Origin: Pirellulaceae bacterium
GTDB lineage: Bacteria; Planctomycetota; Planctomycetia; Pirellulales; Pirellulaceae
NCBI GenBank assembly: GCA_026004775.1
Contig: BPJU01000002.1
Span: 366,435-430,434 of the forward strand
Direction: 5' to 3'
Length of the DNA: 64,000 bases
The position numbers and the translations under genes are program-made. Of the stretch, positions 1 through 8,451 are shown piece after piece (the first letter of the stretch is position 1; every line of letters begins with the position of its first letter). Under the pieces are notes generated by a model. The model made no database searches and had not been told where the DNA came from. It saw only the letters and a list, made by a program, of their open reading frames with translations.

Positions 1-2
1 GC

Positions 3-2066
3 GGGACACAGATCTTGTTCGCCCGCAGCATTGCTTCCGGCCGAGCATTGGAACAAATCGCCGATCGCCCGGAGCTGGCCGAGACCGACCTTTTCTTTCG
101 GCGAATCGGTTTGCATTTGCGTTTGGAAGATGAGTTGGCGGCTCTTGGTCCGACCACACAACGGCTGCTGCAAATCTATAGCGACGGCGTCAATGCGGGA
201 CTGCGCGACTTGGGACGGACTTGGCCGATGTGGGCCGTCGGCTATCAGGTTTGCCCGTGGGATGTGGCCGGCGTACTACTCATCGGCCGGCTGCTCAGTT
301 TCGGAGGGCTGGTCGTCAGCCAGATGGAAAACGAGCGGATTTTGCTGGAGCTGATCCATGCCGGCGTGGACCAATTGACGCTGCGTGAGTTGTTTTATCC
401 TCGGTTGCAGGACGCACCATTGGATTGGCTGAAAGAGATACATCTGGCCAATCGCCTTTCCAACCATGCCATGGAGCTGCTGGCGGACCTGCCACGACTG
501 GCCGGAAGCAACGCCTGGGCCGTGTCACCGGGACGAAGTGCTACCGAGGCTCCGGTACTGGCGGCCGATCCGCATCTGGAAATCAATCGGCTGCCTGCTA
601 TCTGGTATGAGGCGGTTCTGCAATGGGGAAATGACCAGTATGTGATGGGAGCCTCTTTGCCCGGCTGCCCGCTGTTCGCGGTTGGGCGATCGCGGTATGT
701 GGCTTGGGGCGTCACGCACATGAAGGGAGATTTGGTTGATTTCTTTGTGGAACAATGCCGCAAGCACAATGGCAAGTGGCAGTACCGTCGCGGCCGGCGA
801 TGGCACGATTTCCACGTGCGGCGGGAGGAGATTCTGCGTCGCGGCGGACAGCCGATGGAACTGCTGGTGTGGGAAAGCGACCTCGGTCCATTGGAAAACA
901 ACCCGGAACTTGTAGGAGAAGGCTATCATCTGGCGACACGGTGGACGGGGGCCGTCCTTCCGGGAAGCGGAGCTTTGGCCACCTGGCTGGAGCTGCTCCA
1001 CGCCCGCACGGTGGCTGAGGCGGCGCGTATTGTTGCCCGATGTCCCTTGCCCTCGCTGTGTTGGGTGCTGGCCGACCGTTCGGGAAGAATCGGGTATCAG
1101 GCTTGCGGCAGGTTTCCCAAGCGCAGAGAGCCGTTTGGGGGCCTGTTGCCGCAACCCGCGTGGGAAACGACACGGCATTGGCGTGGATGGATCGCGCTGC
1201 GGCGGTTGCCTCACCTGACCGACCCGCCCGAAGGATACGTCGCTTCGGCCAACGAAGAAGTCACCACCACCGACGGCTGGCCGCTGGTCACGCAACCTGC
1301 CCCCGACTACCGCAAACGGCGGATTTGCCAACTGCTGTCGAACCTTACGGCGGCGACCGTGGACGACATGCAGAGAATGCAATACGACGTCTACAGCCTG
1401 CATGCCGAGGAAGTGCTGGAGGAATTTCTGCCGCATCTGCCGGAAGGGAAATTGAAGGAGACGTTGCAGGCATGGGATCGACGGTTCACCACCGACAGCG
1501 TTGCCGCCACCTGGTTTTTTCGGTTGTATGTGGCGGTGATCGTGGAAATGCTGGGACATGCCGGGGGGATCGGATGGCGGCGGACGTTGTATTTATGCTC
1601 GCGAGCCGGTTATTCGTTGATGTTGCTGACGGGCGTGGACCGGTTGCTGCGCCGGAGCGATTCCCCGTGGTGGGCGATTCGCCGAGTCGGGCTGGGTGAG
1701 ATTGTGCGCCGGGCGGCGGCACGAGTTGCCAGCGAGAATCCGAAGCCCTGGTCGGAGGTCAACAACTTTCATTTTACCGACCGGTTTTTCGGCGCTCACC
1801 GCGTCGGGCGATTGCTGGGCTTTCGATCCGAGCGGCATGCGATGCCGGGCTGCCATGCCACGCTGTTTTATGGACACGTGCTGCAAACTGCTGGGCGAGA
1901 ATTGACGTTCGCCCCGTCGTACCATTTCGTCACCGACCTGGGCACAGACGAGGCATGGACGAACCTGCCTGGCGGACCCAGCGAGAATCGGTTTTCTCCA
2001 TGGTACAAGACGGATGTAGCGCGCTGGCTGGAGGGTAAATACAAACGCCTCAGCCCGCACTTCTAA
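3..2066 (+). CDS. Penicillin acylase family hydrolase (5' truncated)
   Basis: This is an N-terminal nucleophile hydrolase of the penicillin/cephalosporin acylase family, which cleaves amide bonds of acylated substrates and is usually periplasmic and self-processed. The reading frame is open to the window edge. The first visible residues, with an ASGR motif, match the family's early alpha-subunit region, so the signal peptide and first residues lie outside. Counting from the TTG at 15, Ser165 in AGSNAWAV is the expected nucleophile that starts the beta subunit. It is followed by a PVLAADPHL segment typical of the family. The C-terminal region with FTDRFFGAHRVG and a PGGPSENRFSPWY-like end also fits. 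The natural substrate cannot be told; it could act on acyl-homoserine lactones or cyclic amides. Confidence 0.85.
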   Translation, partial: GTQILFARSIASGRALEQIADRPELAETDLFFRRIGLHLRLEDELAALGPTTQRLLQIYSDGVNAGLRDLGRTWPMWAVGYQVCPWDVAGVLLIGRLLSFGGLVVSQMENERILLELIHAGVDQLTLRELFYPRLQDAPLDWLKEIHLANRLSNHAMELLADLPRLAGSNAWAVSPGRSATEAPVLAADPHLEINRLPAIWYEAVLQWGNDQYVMGASLPGCPLFAVGRSRYVAWGVTHMKGDLVDFFVEQCRKHNGKWQYRRGRRWHDFHVRREEILRRGGQPMELLVWESDLGPLENNPELVGEGYHLATRWTGAVLPGSGALATWLELLHARTVAEAARIVARCPLPSLCWVLADRSGRIGYQACGRFPKRREPFGGLLPQPAWETTRHWRGWIALRRLPHLTDPPEGYVASANEEVTTTDGWPLVTQPAPDYRKRRICQLLSNLTAATVDDMQRMQYDVYSLHAEEVLEEFLPHLPEGKLKETLQAWDRRFTTDSVAATWFFRLYVAVIVEMLGHAGGIGWRRTLYLCSRAGYSLMLLTGVDRLLRRSDSPWWAIRRVGLGEIVRRAAARVASENPKPWSEVNNFHFTDRFFGAHRVGRLLGFRSERHAMPGCHATLFYGHVLQTAGRELTFAPSYHFVTDLGTDEAWTNLPGGPSENRFSPWYKTDVARWLEGKYKRLSPHF

Positions 2067-2215
2067 CGAATCGGGATTGCCCTGCGAGTCGCCGCTTCCA
2101 CGCACTGAAATCGGGACGATCTTGCCAAAGAACGCATGGCGCGTGAACTACGGCGGAAATGGTGCGAAACACCGTTTCCTGCTCGTAACACCACGTCCAA
2201 GTCTTCCCGACTCTA

Positions 2216-3136
2216 CTAGCCGGTGCGATTCTTCCAGTCGATTCCGGATAGGGACGCCAGCGCAAGCTGGAGTGCATGAGTTCCGTTACGGCCGTATCCT
2301 TGAGCACGGACGGCTTCATACAACTGTTTGGCCAACGCAAGGCCGGGCAGAGCCAACCCCATACGGTTGGCCTCAGCCAAGGCAATGCCCATGTCCTTGA
2401 TAAAATGCTCCACGAAGAAGCCCGGATCAAAATTGTTCTGGATGATCCGGGGCGCCAGGTTCGACAGCGACCAGCTTCCGGCCGCCCCGGAGGCTACCGA
2501 TTGCAGTACGGTATTCAGATCCAGGCCGGCTCGATACGCATACAGCAGCGCTTCACAGACGCCGATCATGTTGGTGGCAATCAGGATCTGGTTGACCATT
2601 TTGGTATGTTGTCCGGCACCGGCACTACCCTGATAGACGATCGTTTTTCCCATAGCTTCCCAGCACGGCCGCAAGGCTTCCGCCACTTCGCGGTCGCCGC
2701 CGATCATGATCGAAAGACGTGCTTCGCGTGCCCCTACGTCGCCACCGGAGACGGGCGCATCCAGAGCGTGGACGCCGCGTTGGCGAGCCGCCTGGTAGAT
2801 CTCGCGGGCCAGACTCGGCTCACTGGTCGTCATATCCACCACGACGCTTCCCGGGCGAGCACCCTGGAGGACGCCATTGGGACCAAGAATCACTTCGCGT
2901 ACGTCCGACGGAAAACCGACTATCGAAAAGACAATGTCCGATTGTTCGGCAACCGCCTTAGGGGTGTCGGCCCACTGTGCGCCGGCTTCCAGCAAAGGTT
3001 GGGCTTTCTGGGGCGTGCGGGTAAAGACGGTCATGGCAAAGCCGCGGTTCATCAGGTGCCGGCACATGCTGGAACCCATTACCCCCAGGCCGATCCAACC
3101 CAAACGCGTCTTGCCGGGAATTACTTCCAAAGCCAT
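2216..3136 (-). CDS. NAD(P)-dependent beta-hydroxyacid dehydrogenase (3-hydroxyisobutyrate dehydrogenase family)
   Basis: The 306-residue protein belongs to the family of 3-hydroxyisobutyrate and tartronate semialdehyde reductases. These oxidise or reduce short beta-hydroxyacids with NAD(P). The N-terminal Rossmann motif is [11 protein letters not shown] (residues 14-24). The substrate loop [11 protein letters not shown] lies at about 126-136, and the catalytic lysine is Lys179 in [11 protein letters not shown]. The length is normal for the family. The gene converges on the acylase gene and has no obvious operon partner, so the exact substrate (hydroxyisobutyrate, glycerate or another) is undetermined. 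Confidence 0.88.
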   Translation of the reverse strand: MALEVIPGKTRLGWIGLGVMGSSMCRHLMNRGFAMTVFTRTPQKAQPLLEAGAQWADTPKAVAEQSDIVFSIVGFPSDVREVILGPNGVLQGARPGSVVVDMTTSEPSLAREIYQAARQRGVHALDAPVSGGDVGAREARLSIMIGGDREVAEALRPCWEAMGKTIVYQGSAGAGQHTKMVNQILIATNMIGVCEALLYAYRAGLDLNTVLQSVASGAAGSWSLSNLAPRIIQNNFDPGFFVEHFIKDMGIALAEANRMGLALPGLALAKQLYEAVRAQGYGRNGTHALQLALASLSGIDWKNRTG

Positions 3137-3221
3137 CAGCTTGGCTCCTTGTAAATCCTGTTTCTGACTGCACCGGTATGTGAAGGGTGTCTAACCTTGT
3201 TGGGGCGGAATTGCAAGAGGG

Positions 3222-3686
3222 GTGGCACGGCCGTCTCGGCCGTGTGGGTCACCCAAGACGTTGGTCAAAGCCGGTGCATAGCGCGTGCTGCGCAGCCCAG
3301 GCTTCCTTGTGATGGAAACTCAACTCCCCACGGGCGAGGACGCCCGTGCCAGACGTGGCACGGCCGTCTCGGCCGTGTGGGTCACCCAAGACGTTGGTCA
3401 AAAGCCGGTGCATAGCGCGTGCTGCGCAGCCCAAACTGCCCTCTGATGGAAGGTCAACTCCCCACGGGCGAGGACGCCCGTGCCACACGTGGCACGGCCG
3501 TCTCGGCCGTGTGGGTCACCCAAGACGTTGGTCAAAAGCCGGTGCATAGCGCGTGCTGCGCAGCCCAGGCTTCCTTGTGATGGAAACTCAACTCCCCACG
3601 GGCGAGGACGCCCGTGCCACGCTGCGCAGCCCAGACTGCCCTCTGATGGAAGCTCAACTCCCCACAGGCGAGACGCCCGTGCCACA
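3222..3686. repeat. Tandem array of 133-134 bp intergenic repeats (3.5 units)
   Basis: Three full units begin at 3222, 3355 and 3489 with the same word GTGGCACGGCCGTCTCGGCC. A truncated fourth unit, containing only the second half, ends near 3686. Each unit contains two short inverted repeats, CGGCCGTCTCGGCCG and GGGCGAGGACGCCCG, separated by about 80 bp. The second halves alternate: units 1 and 3 carry GCTTCCTTGTGATGG, whereas unit 2 and the partial unit 4 carry ACTGCCCTCTGATGG. This suggests duplication of a two-unit block. Open frames across the array only translate the repeat and have no ribosome site, so I treat it as non-coding. Confidence 0.9.
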
Positions 3687-3700
3687 TGAGGGGACCAAAA

Positions 3701-4192
3701 CTAAAAATACCGTGGCTCAAGAATTTCTTTGAGCAGAATCGCCCGCCGCAATTCGTCCATCGACTCGAACAACGTCCGGAACGAATCGGCGGATGGCGCT
3801 TGGTACGTGGCTTCACCTACAGGAGCGGCAATCGTACTGATCTGGTGGTCAAAGACCTGGTGTAAATGGGCTTCGAGCTTGTCATCGGCCAAGTCGACCT
3901 CGGCGCCCAGACGGGCAGCCCGCTGCTCGAATTCACCCGTGTTCATGTGCAACTGCACATGTTCTGCCACTGTTTCACCGGCGAACACACTTGGTTCGGG
4001 CGCAGGGGTGGGGGGCTTCGGTTCCACCGGCGGGCGTTGTGATGGACGAGCAGGTGGAGGCGGCGGGGGTGGTCGGTGTGCCGGTGGTGGTTTGGGGGCG
4101 GTAGCCGATTCGTCCAGCACCACGATCTTGGGCTTGCGCGCCTTGCGCTGCTGGGCAGCTCGTTGGAGAAAGGCATCCAGATCGTCGGGCAC
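3701..4192 (-). CDS. Proline-rich hypothetical protein linked to floA
   Basis: I recognise no family for this 163-residue protein. An N-terminal stretch with many basic residues (AAQQRKARKPK) leads into a proline-rich linker at about 34-68. A mostly helical, acidic C-terminal part of about 95 residues follows and ends in LKEILEPRYF. There is no signal peptide or membrane segment. The start is GTG at 4192, only 2 nt after the floA stop. Its AGGAGG ribosome site lies inside the 3' end of floA, so translation is probably coupled to the flotillin. An accessory cytoplasmic partner of the NfeD-flotillin module is an inference from position only. Confidence 0.75.
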   Translation of the reverse strand: MPDDLDAFLQRAAQQRKARKPKIVVLDESATAPKPPPAHRPPPPPPPARPSQRPPVEPKPPTPAPEPSVFAGETVAEHVQLHMNTGEFEQRAARLGAEVDLADDKLEAHLHQVFDHQISTIAAPVGEATYQAPSADSFRTLFESMDELRRAILLKEILEPRYF

Positions 4193-4194
4193 GA

Positions 4195-5250
4195 CTATTT
4201 ACCTCCTGCTTTGGCCGGTTGCATCGGACCGACCCCCGCGATGGCTCGCCGCATATCCGTATCGGCCTGCACGTTTCGCAGCCGGTAGTAATCCATGATG
4301 CCCAAGCGGCCGGAGCGGAAGGCGTCGGCCATGGCTCGCGGCACTTCCGCTTCGGCTTCGACCACCTTGGCTCGAGCCTCTTCAATAGAAGCGATCATTT
4401 CTTGTTCGGCGGCTGCTGCCATCGCTCGCCGGCCTTCGGCTCGAGCCCGAGCAACGCGCATGTCGGCCTCGGCCTGGTCCGCCTGTAGCCGGGCTCCGAT
4501 GTTTTCCCCCACATCGATGTCGGCAATGTCGATCGAAACGATTTCGAAGGCGGTTTGCGAATCCAGACGCCGCTCGAGCACGGTTTTCGATATGCGGTCC
4601 GGGTTCTCCAGAACCTCTTTGTAATTATTGGCCGAACCGATGGCGCTGACGATCCCTTCTCCGACTCGGGCGATAATCGTCTCTTCGGTGGCTCCGCCGA
4701 TGATCATTTTCAAATTGGCGCGCACGGTCACACGAGCTTTCACTTTCAGTTGGATGCCGTCTTTGGCAACGGCGTCCAACGAGTCGCGCCCGGAGGCCTT
4801 ACCCGGGCAATCGATCACCTTGGGATAGACGCTGGTTTGCACCGCTTCTAGCACGTTGCGTCCCGCCAGGTCGATGGCAGCCGCTTCGCGAAACGTCAAC
4901 GGGATCGTTTTCGCCTTGCGGGCGGCAATCAAGGCACGCACCACCAACGGCACGTTTCCGCCGGCCAGATAGTGCCTCTCCAAAGCCCGCGTCGTCAGAT
5001 CCTCGTCGTCGATCCCGGCTTGTACCGCCATGATCTTGGCTTTGACGATAATACGGGCATTCACCTTCCGGAACGTCATGCCCAACAGATCCCAGATCGT
5101 GATGCCGGCTCCCGTCAGGAAGCTTTGGATCCAGAGGTTAAAATAGGAGAGGAAAACGACCAGGATGGTGATCAGCACCAGCAGTAACACGACGGCCGCG
5201 ATGACTCCCAGGGTACCCGGATCGATCTGAGCCCAGAGCTGCGGCATCAT
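4195..5250 (-). CDS. floA: FloA-type flotillin-like protein
   Basis: This is a bacterial flotillin, a membrane scaffold that organises functional membrane microdomains. I choose the ATG at 5250, giving 351 residues, because AGGAG lies 6 nt upstream of it. A longer frame to 5295 lacks a ribosome site. There is a hydrophobic segment at residues 13-34, then a second membrane-associated hydrophobic hairpin around 39-60. A SPFH/band-7-like body and a long Ala/Glu/Arg-rich coiled coil ([18 protein letters not shown]) follow. Family members such as Bacillus FloA are about 330 residues. It follows two nfeD genes on the same strand, the classic flotillin-NfeD linkage. Confidence 0.92.
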   Translation of the reverse strand: MMPQLWAQIDPGTLGVIAAVVLLLVLITILVVFLSYFNLWIQSFLTGAGITIWDLLGMTFRKVNARIIVKAKIMAVQAGIDDEDLTTRALERHYLAGGNVPLVVRALIAARKAKTIPLTFREAAAIDLAGRNVLEAVQTSVYPKVIDCPGKASGRDSLDAVAKDGIQLKVKARVTVRANLKMIIGGATEETIIARVGEGIVSAIGSANNYKEVLENPDRISKTVLERRLDSQTAFEIVSIDIADIDVGENIGARLQADQAEADMRVARARAEGRRAMAAAAEQEMIASIEEARAKVVEAEAEVPRAMADAFRSGRLGIMDYYRLRNVQADTDMRRAIAGVGPMQPAKAGGK

Positions 5251-5390
5251 AAAAGACTCCTGGTTCATCAGCGTCATACAAGCAGCCCATGCCACGGAAG
5301 CGCGATTTCCGCGCTACTGCCGACCTTGTTAGGTGTACGGATTTTCGCTCGGCTTGTCAAGAATCGCAGCCCCGGTGTTTTCAGCCGACG

Positions 5391-5978
5391 TCAGGTGCTG
5401 GAGCCGTCAAGCGAATCGAGTTCCAGGTTATCGAACGTTTGGCCCGGCGAAGTCGACGGCGGAGTTTCTGACGTCTCTGTACCGGCTCGCAACGGCGCTA
5501 CCACAATGCGGTTGGCACTTACGGAAACGACCCGTACTGCCTGCCCCGGTTCAATGGCACCGCCCCGGCTGACGGCATCGTAGGTATGGCCGTCGATACT
5601 GATGACGCCGCAGGGGAGCATTTTACTGCGGGCCACCCCCACTTTGCCCAGCAGTTGGTTACGGCGCCGCTCTTGTTCCTGGTCGACCCAACTGGCGGCG
5701 TCTTCTTGCGGTGAGGGTCGCAGCACGATGCGCCGACCGATCGGCGTATGCGGCCAGACGTTGATGGCCAACACAATGAATATCGGAATGGCGAACAAGG
5801 TCGTCAACAGAATCACCACACCAAACGTTATACTCGAGGCAAATGCAAGATAGACTGCCGCCACAAACGAACCCAAGGCCAACAACGATAAGATTCCCGT
5901 CGAAGGGATGAACAGCTCCAGCACCAGGAAGAAGATGCCCAGCACCAGCAGCAAAATAGGCCAAACATACGGTTCCAT
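5391..5978 (-). CDS. NfeD family protein, short form
   Basis: The 195-residue protein has three or four closely spaced N-terminal membrane segments (about residues 5-80) and a cytosolic C-terminal OB-fold at about 110-180. That is the NfeD1b architecture without the protease domain. Such proteins partner flotillins in membrane domains. The OB-fold carries LLGKVGVARSKMLPCG and the final AVRVVSVSANRIVVAPL strand pair. The start lies 13 nt after the stop of the long nfeD gene and the stop lies 140 nt before floA, so the three probably form one transcript. Confidence 0.88.
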   Translation of the reverse strand: MEPYVWPILLLVLGIFFLVLELFIPSTGILSLLALGSFVAAVYLAFASSITFGVVILLTTLFAIPIFIVLAINVWPHTPIGRRIVLRPSPQEDAASWVDQEQERRRNQLLGKVGVARSKMLPCGVISIDGHTYDAVSRGGAIEPGQAVRVVSVSANRIVVAPLRAGTETSETPPSTSPGQTFDNLELDSLDGSST

Positions 5979-5991
5979 AGCCCGAATCGCC

Positions 5992-8247
5992 TCATGACCC
6001 GTCCAGCGGTTCTACCTCGACGCGATTGCCCCGCACGTCAACCACACGCACGGGCGTCCCTGCACGAACCATCTGGCCAGACGTTATCACGTCCACCAAT
6101 TCTTCGCCGAATGCCGCTTTGCCCGATGGAGCAAGCAGCGTCGTCGCTACTCCTACTTTATTCAGCAGGTGAGAAAAATCGACAAGTGCTTCACGGCGGT
6201 CCAGATCTTCCACGATTTGTTGCGGTGGTGCCAGCACCAAGTTCCGCAACCAGGGCGCCTTCGGCAAGTAGTGTCGCATCACGTAAAGACCAATGCCCGT
6301 ACCCAGCGCAGCCATCACCACTCCGTAAATCGACTGGGGAAATTGCCGCATTTGGTAGCTGTTTTGCGGAATTACGAACGTTTGGCTGGCGAGTACCAGC
6401 GAGGCGATCATCATCAAGGCACCGCCGATGCCGAAAATGCCGAAACCCGGCAATACAAACAGCTCGATCAATAAACACATCAATCCGCCCAGGAACAACA
6501 GCACTTCCAGCCAGCCGGCCGTACCATTCAGAAACTGTGCCCAGAAGAAAAGCAAAAAGCACAGCGCCGAGACGAAGCCGGGAATTCCCACTCCGGGTGT
6601 GGAAGCTTCGATCATCAATCCAAAGAAAGCCAGGAACAACAACGTCCGGCTGAACCAAGCCTGAGCAGCCAGACGTTCCAGGCGGCTGATGAACCATCCC
6701 GGTTCGAGCACCTCCACTTGACCTTCGATTCCGTATAGCCGCGGGATCTGTTCCAAGTCGGCATCGGGAAATCGTACCAACCCCAATTGCGTCGCCTCGG
6801 CGGCTGTCAACCCGTCGGCCGTGTTCAGCGGGTCTCCCATCTTCCAAGCGTCGGGATCCGGCTGTTCTTGTCGTTCTTCTTTGCTGAAGAGTCGTTCTTC
6901 GGCGGTGCCTTCACGGCGGCACCGGAATACCTGTGCTTTCGGATCGACCATGGCATACCAGATCGACCAGTCGCGTTCGCGTGCTGAGCAGATGGCCCGG
7001 ATCGGCCCTTGCACTTCGACCAGTTCCCGATCGGTAAGGTTCCGCTCCCCCGGTCCGCCCAGCACGGCATGGGCGGACATCGCCAGATCATCGGCAGCCA
7101 TAGCAATCAATGCCGCGTCGGCTCGAGCTGCCCCGGAAATGTAGATACAGCTACGGATGCGCCGGTCGTCCAGCTTGGCCAGAAAATCGGCCAGCCGAAT
7201 GCTGTCGTCGGGTGAACCGCCGGGGCTGTCCAGGTGCACCAGCAACAAAAAGTTTTCTCCGCGCTGGAGGCGGTCCTGGATCAGCCGGATGGTGCGGGTG
7301 ACCAATTCCGAGTGGATCCGGCCACGGATCTCTACACGTGCCACAGACCATTGGGCTTCCACCTGAGCGGTGTCGGCCAGACGTTCCGGTGAGACCCCCA
7401 GTTGTCCGGCCAATTCGCGGCGGTTGTTGACCAGGTGTGCCGCGAAGCCGTACTTGAGTCGCATATCGCGAGCCGGCAACCGCAACAAATCACCCGCCGC
7501 CGACAAGGTCTCTTCTTTAGAGATGGTAGCTTGTCGCCTCAGTTGCGCCAGCTCTTCGGCCGAAACGTAGCGTGTCGATCCATCCAATAGCTCGACACGA
7601 TATACTTCAGCCGCCGGATCGACCAGTGCCAGCGCCACGGCTGCCGGCACGGTACGCCGCCGATCGGCAATGCTTCGATAGGCTTCCTTGACGGCAGCAT
7701 CGAGCAATTCGGTGTCGCTCCCCGCCGGCCCAAATTCGGCCTCCTGGCCCATGGCGAGCTCTTCACAGGCAAGCGCCACCAGCACGGCGTGCCCGCGCAG
7801 ACCTCGAGGCACGTACGCCACGGTCCGCACCCGACTCATGCGCTCGCTTAACAAGAACCGAGCAACCGCCAAAGCTCGTTCGAATTGACTGCCCTCGCCG
7901 AGGTTCTCACCCCCAGGGGCGAATTCCAGCACACATACGGCTCGAGCGGGACCTGCCGGCAGTCGCCCCAGCTCGCGTTCCAGACGCGAACGGATCTGTT
8001 GATCCGCATCACCGACGATCGGCAACGGGACCCGCACCACGAAAGCCGGCACCGGTTGTTGGTCCGGTACCGGTTGGCTTACCAGATAGTCAGCGGCCAA
8101 CCAGGCAATCAGGCCGATCCACCACGATCGACTGAGGCTCAGTAGCGCGCTGGGCGAACATCGCACCTGCCGCCACCGACCCTCTGTGCGGTTCCCACTC
8201 GTCTTGTTCACCGATCGCCCGGCACTCATCCCGACTCGCTTGCGCAT
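5992..8247 (-). CDS. NfeD family protein, long form with degenerate ClpP-like domains
   Basis: This is a long NfeD protein: an N-terminal membrane anchor, extracytoplasmic ClpP/crotonase-fold region, four or so membrane helices, then a C-terminal OB-fold ending VRVVDVRGNRVEVEPLDG. I take the ATG at 8247 (751 residues), with AGGA upstream; the frame is open to 8334. Two ClpP-like segments are visible, about residues 145-180 and 335-400. The second has HLDSPGGSPDDS, like the family's DxPGG strand. The segment that should carry the catalytic serine reads GAARADAALIA instead of an ASAG-type motif, and the first copy reads LRGHAVLVALA. It therefore looks like a pseudo-protease. It lies upstream of short nfeD and floA. 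Confidence 0.87.
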   Translation of the reverse strand: MRKRVGMSAGRSVNKTSGNRTEGRWRQVRCSPSALLSLSRSWWIGLIAWLAADYLVSQPVPDQQPVPAFVVRVPLPIVGDADQQIRSRLERELGRLPAGPARAVCVLEFAPGGENLGEGSQFERALAVARFLLSERMSRVRTVAYVPRGLRGHAVLVALACEELAMGQEAEFGPAGSDTELLDAAVKEAYRSIADRRRTVPAAVALALVDPAAEVYRVELLDGSTRYVSAEELAQLRRQATISKEETLSAAGDLLRLPARDMRLKYGFAAHLVNNRRELAGQLGVSPERLADTAQVEAQWSVARVEIRGRIHSELVTRTIRLIQDRLQRGENFLLLVHLDSPGGSPDDSIRLADFLAKLDDRRIRSCIYISGAARADAALIAMAADDLAMSAHAVLGGPGERNLTDRELVEVQGPIRAICSARERDWSIWYAMVDPKAQVFRCRREGTAEERLFSKEERQEQPDPDAWKMGDPLNTADGLTAAEATQLGLVRFPDADLEQIPRLYGIEGQVEVLEPGWFISRLERLAAQAWFSRTLLFLAFFGLMIEASTPGVGIPGFVSALCFLLFFWAQFLNGTAGWLEVLLFLGGLMCLLIELFVLPGFGIFGIGGALMMIASLVLASQTFVIPQNSYQMRQFPQSIYGVVMAALGTGIGLYVMRHYLPKAPWLRNLVLAPPQQIVEDLDRREALVDFSHLLNKVGVATTLLAPSGKAAFGEELVDVITSGQMVRAGTPVRVVDVRGNRVEVEPLDGS

Positions 8248-8451
8248 ATTCCCATCCTGACCGGCAGGCTCAAAGGCGCCGGCCACCACCGGCTGCCATT
8301 CGATTATAGGCGGAAGATAGGGCCTCGGAAACAAATGCCCATTCGGGAAGCGTGGGGGCGCCCAGAGCTACTCAGCAGAGCTGCCGAGCGGTTCCCGAAT
8401 CCTCGCCTTGAAGGCGCTTGGGGAAACTGGCCGTACACCGCAGCCGGTACG

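Noticed and set aside
525-1559. Long minus-strand open frame opposite the penicillin acylase gene
   Set aside because: The plus strand encodes a clear acylase with its nucleophile motif; the reverse frame has low-complexity composition and no family similarity.
3249-3685. Small open frames on both strands across the tandem repeats (for example 3249-3488 minus, 3398-3685 minus, 3346-3549 plus)
   Set aside because: They only translate the repeat unit, repeat the same peptide and lack ribosome sites.
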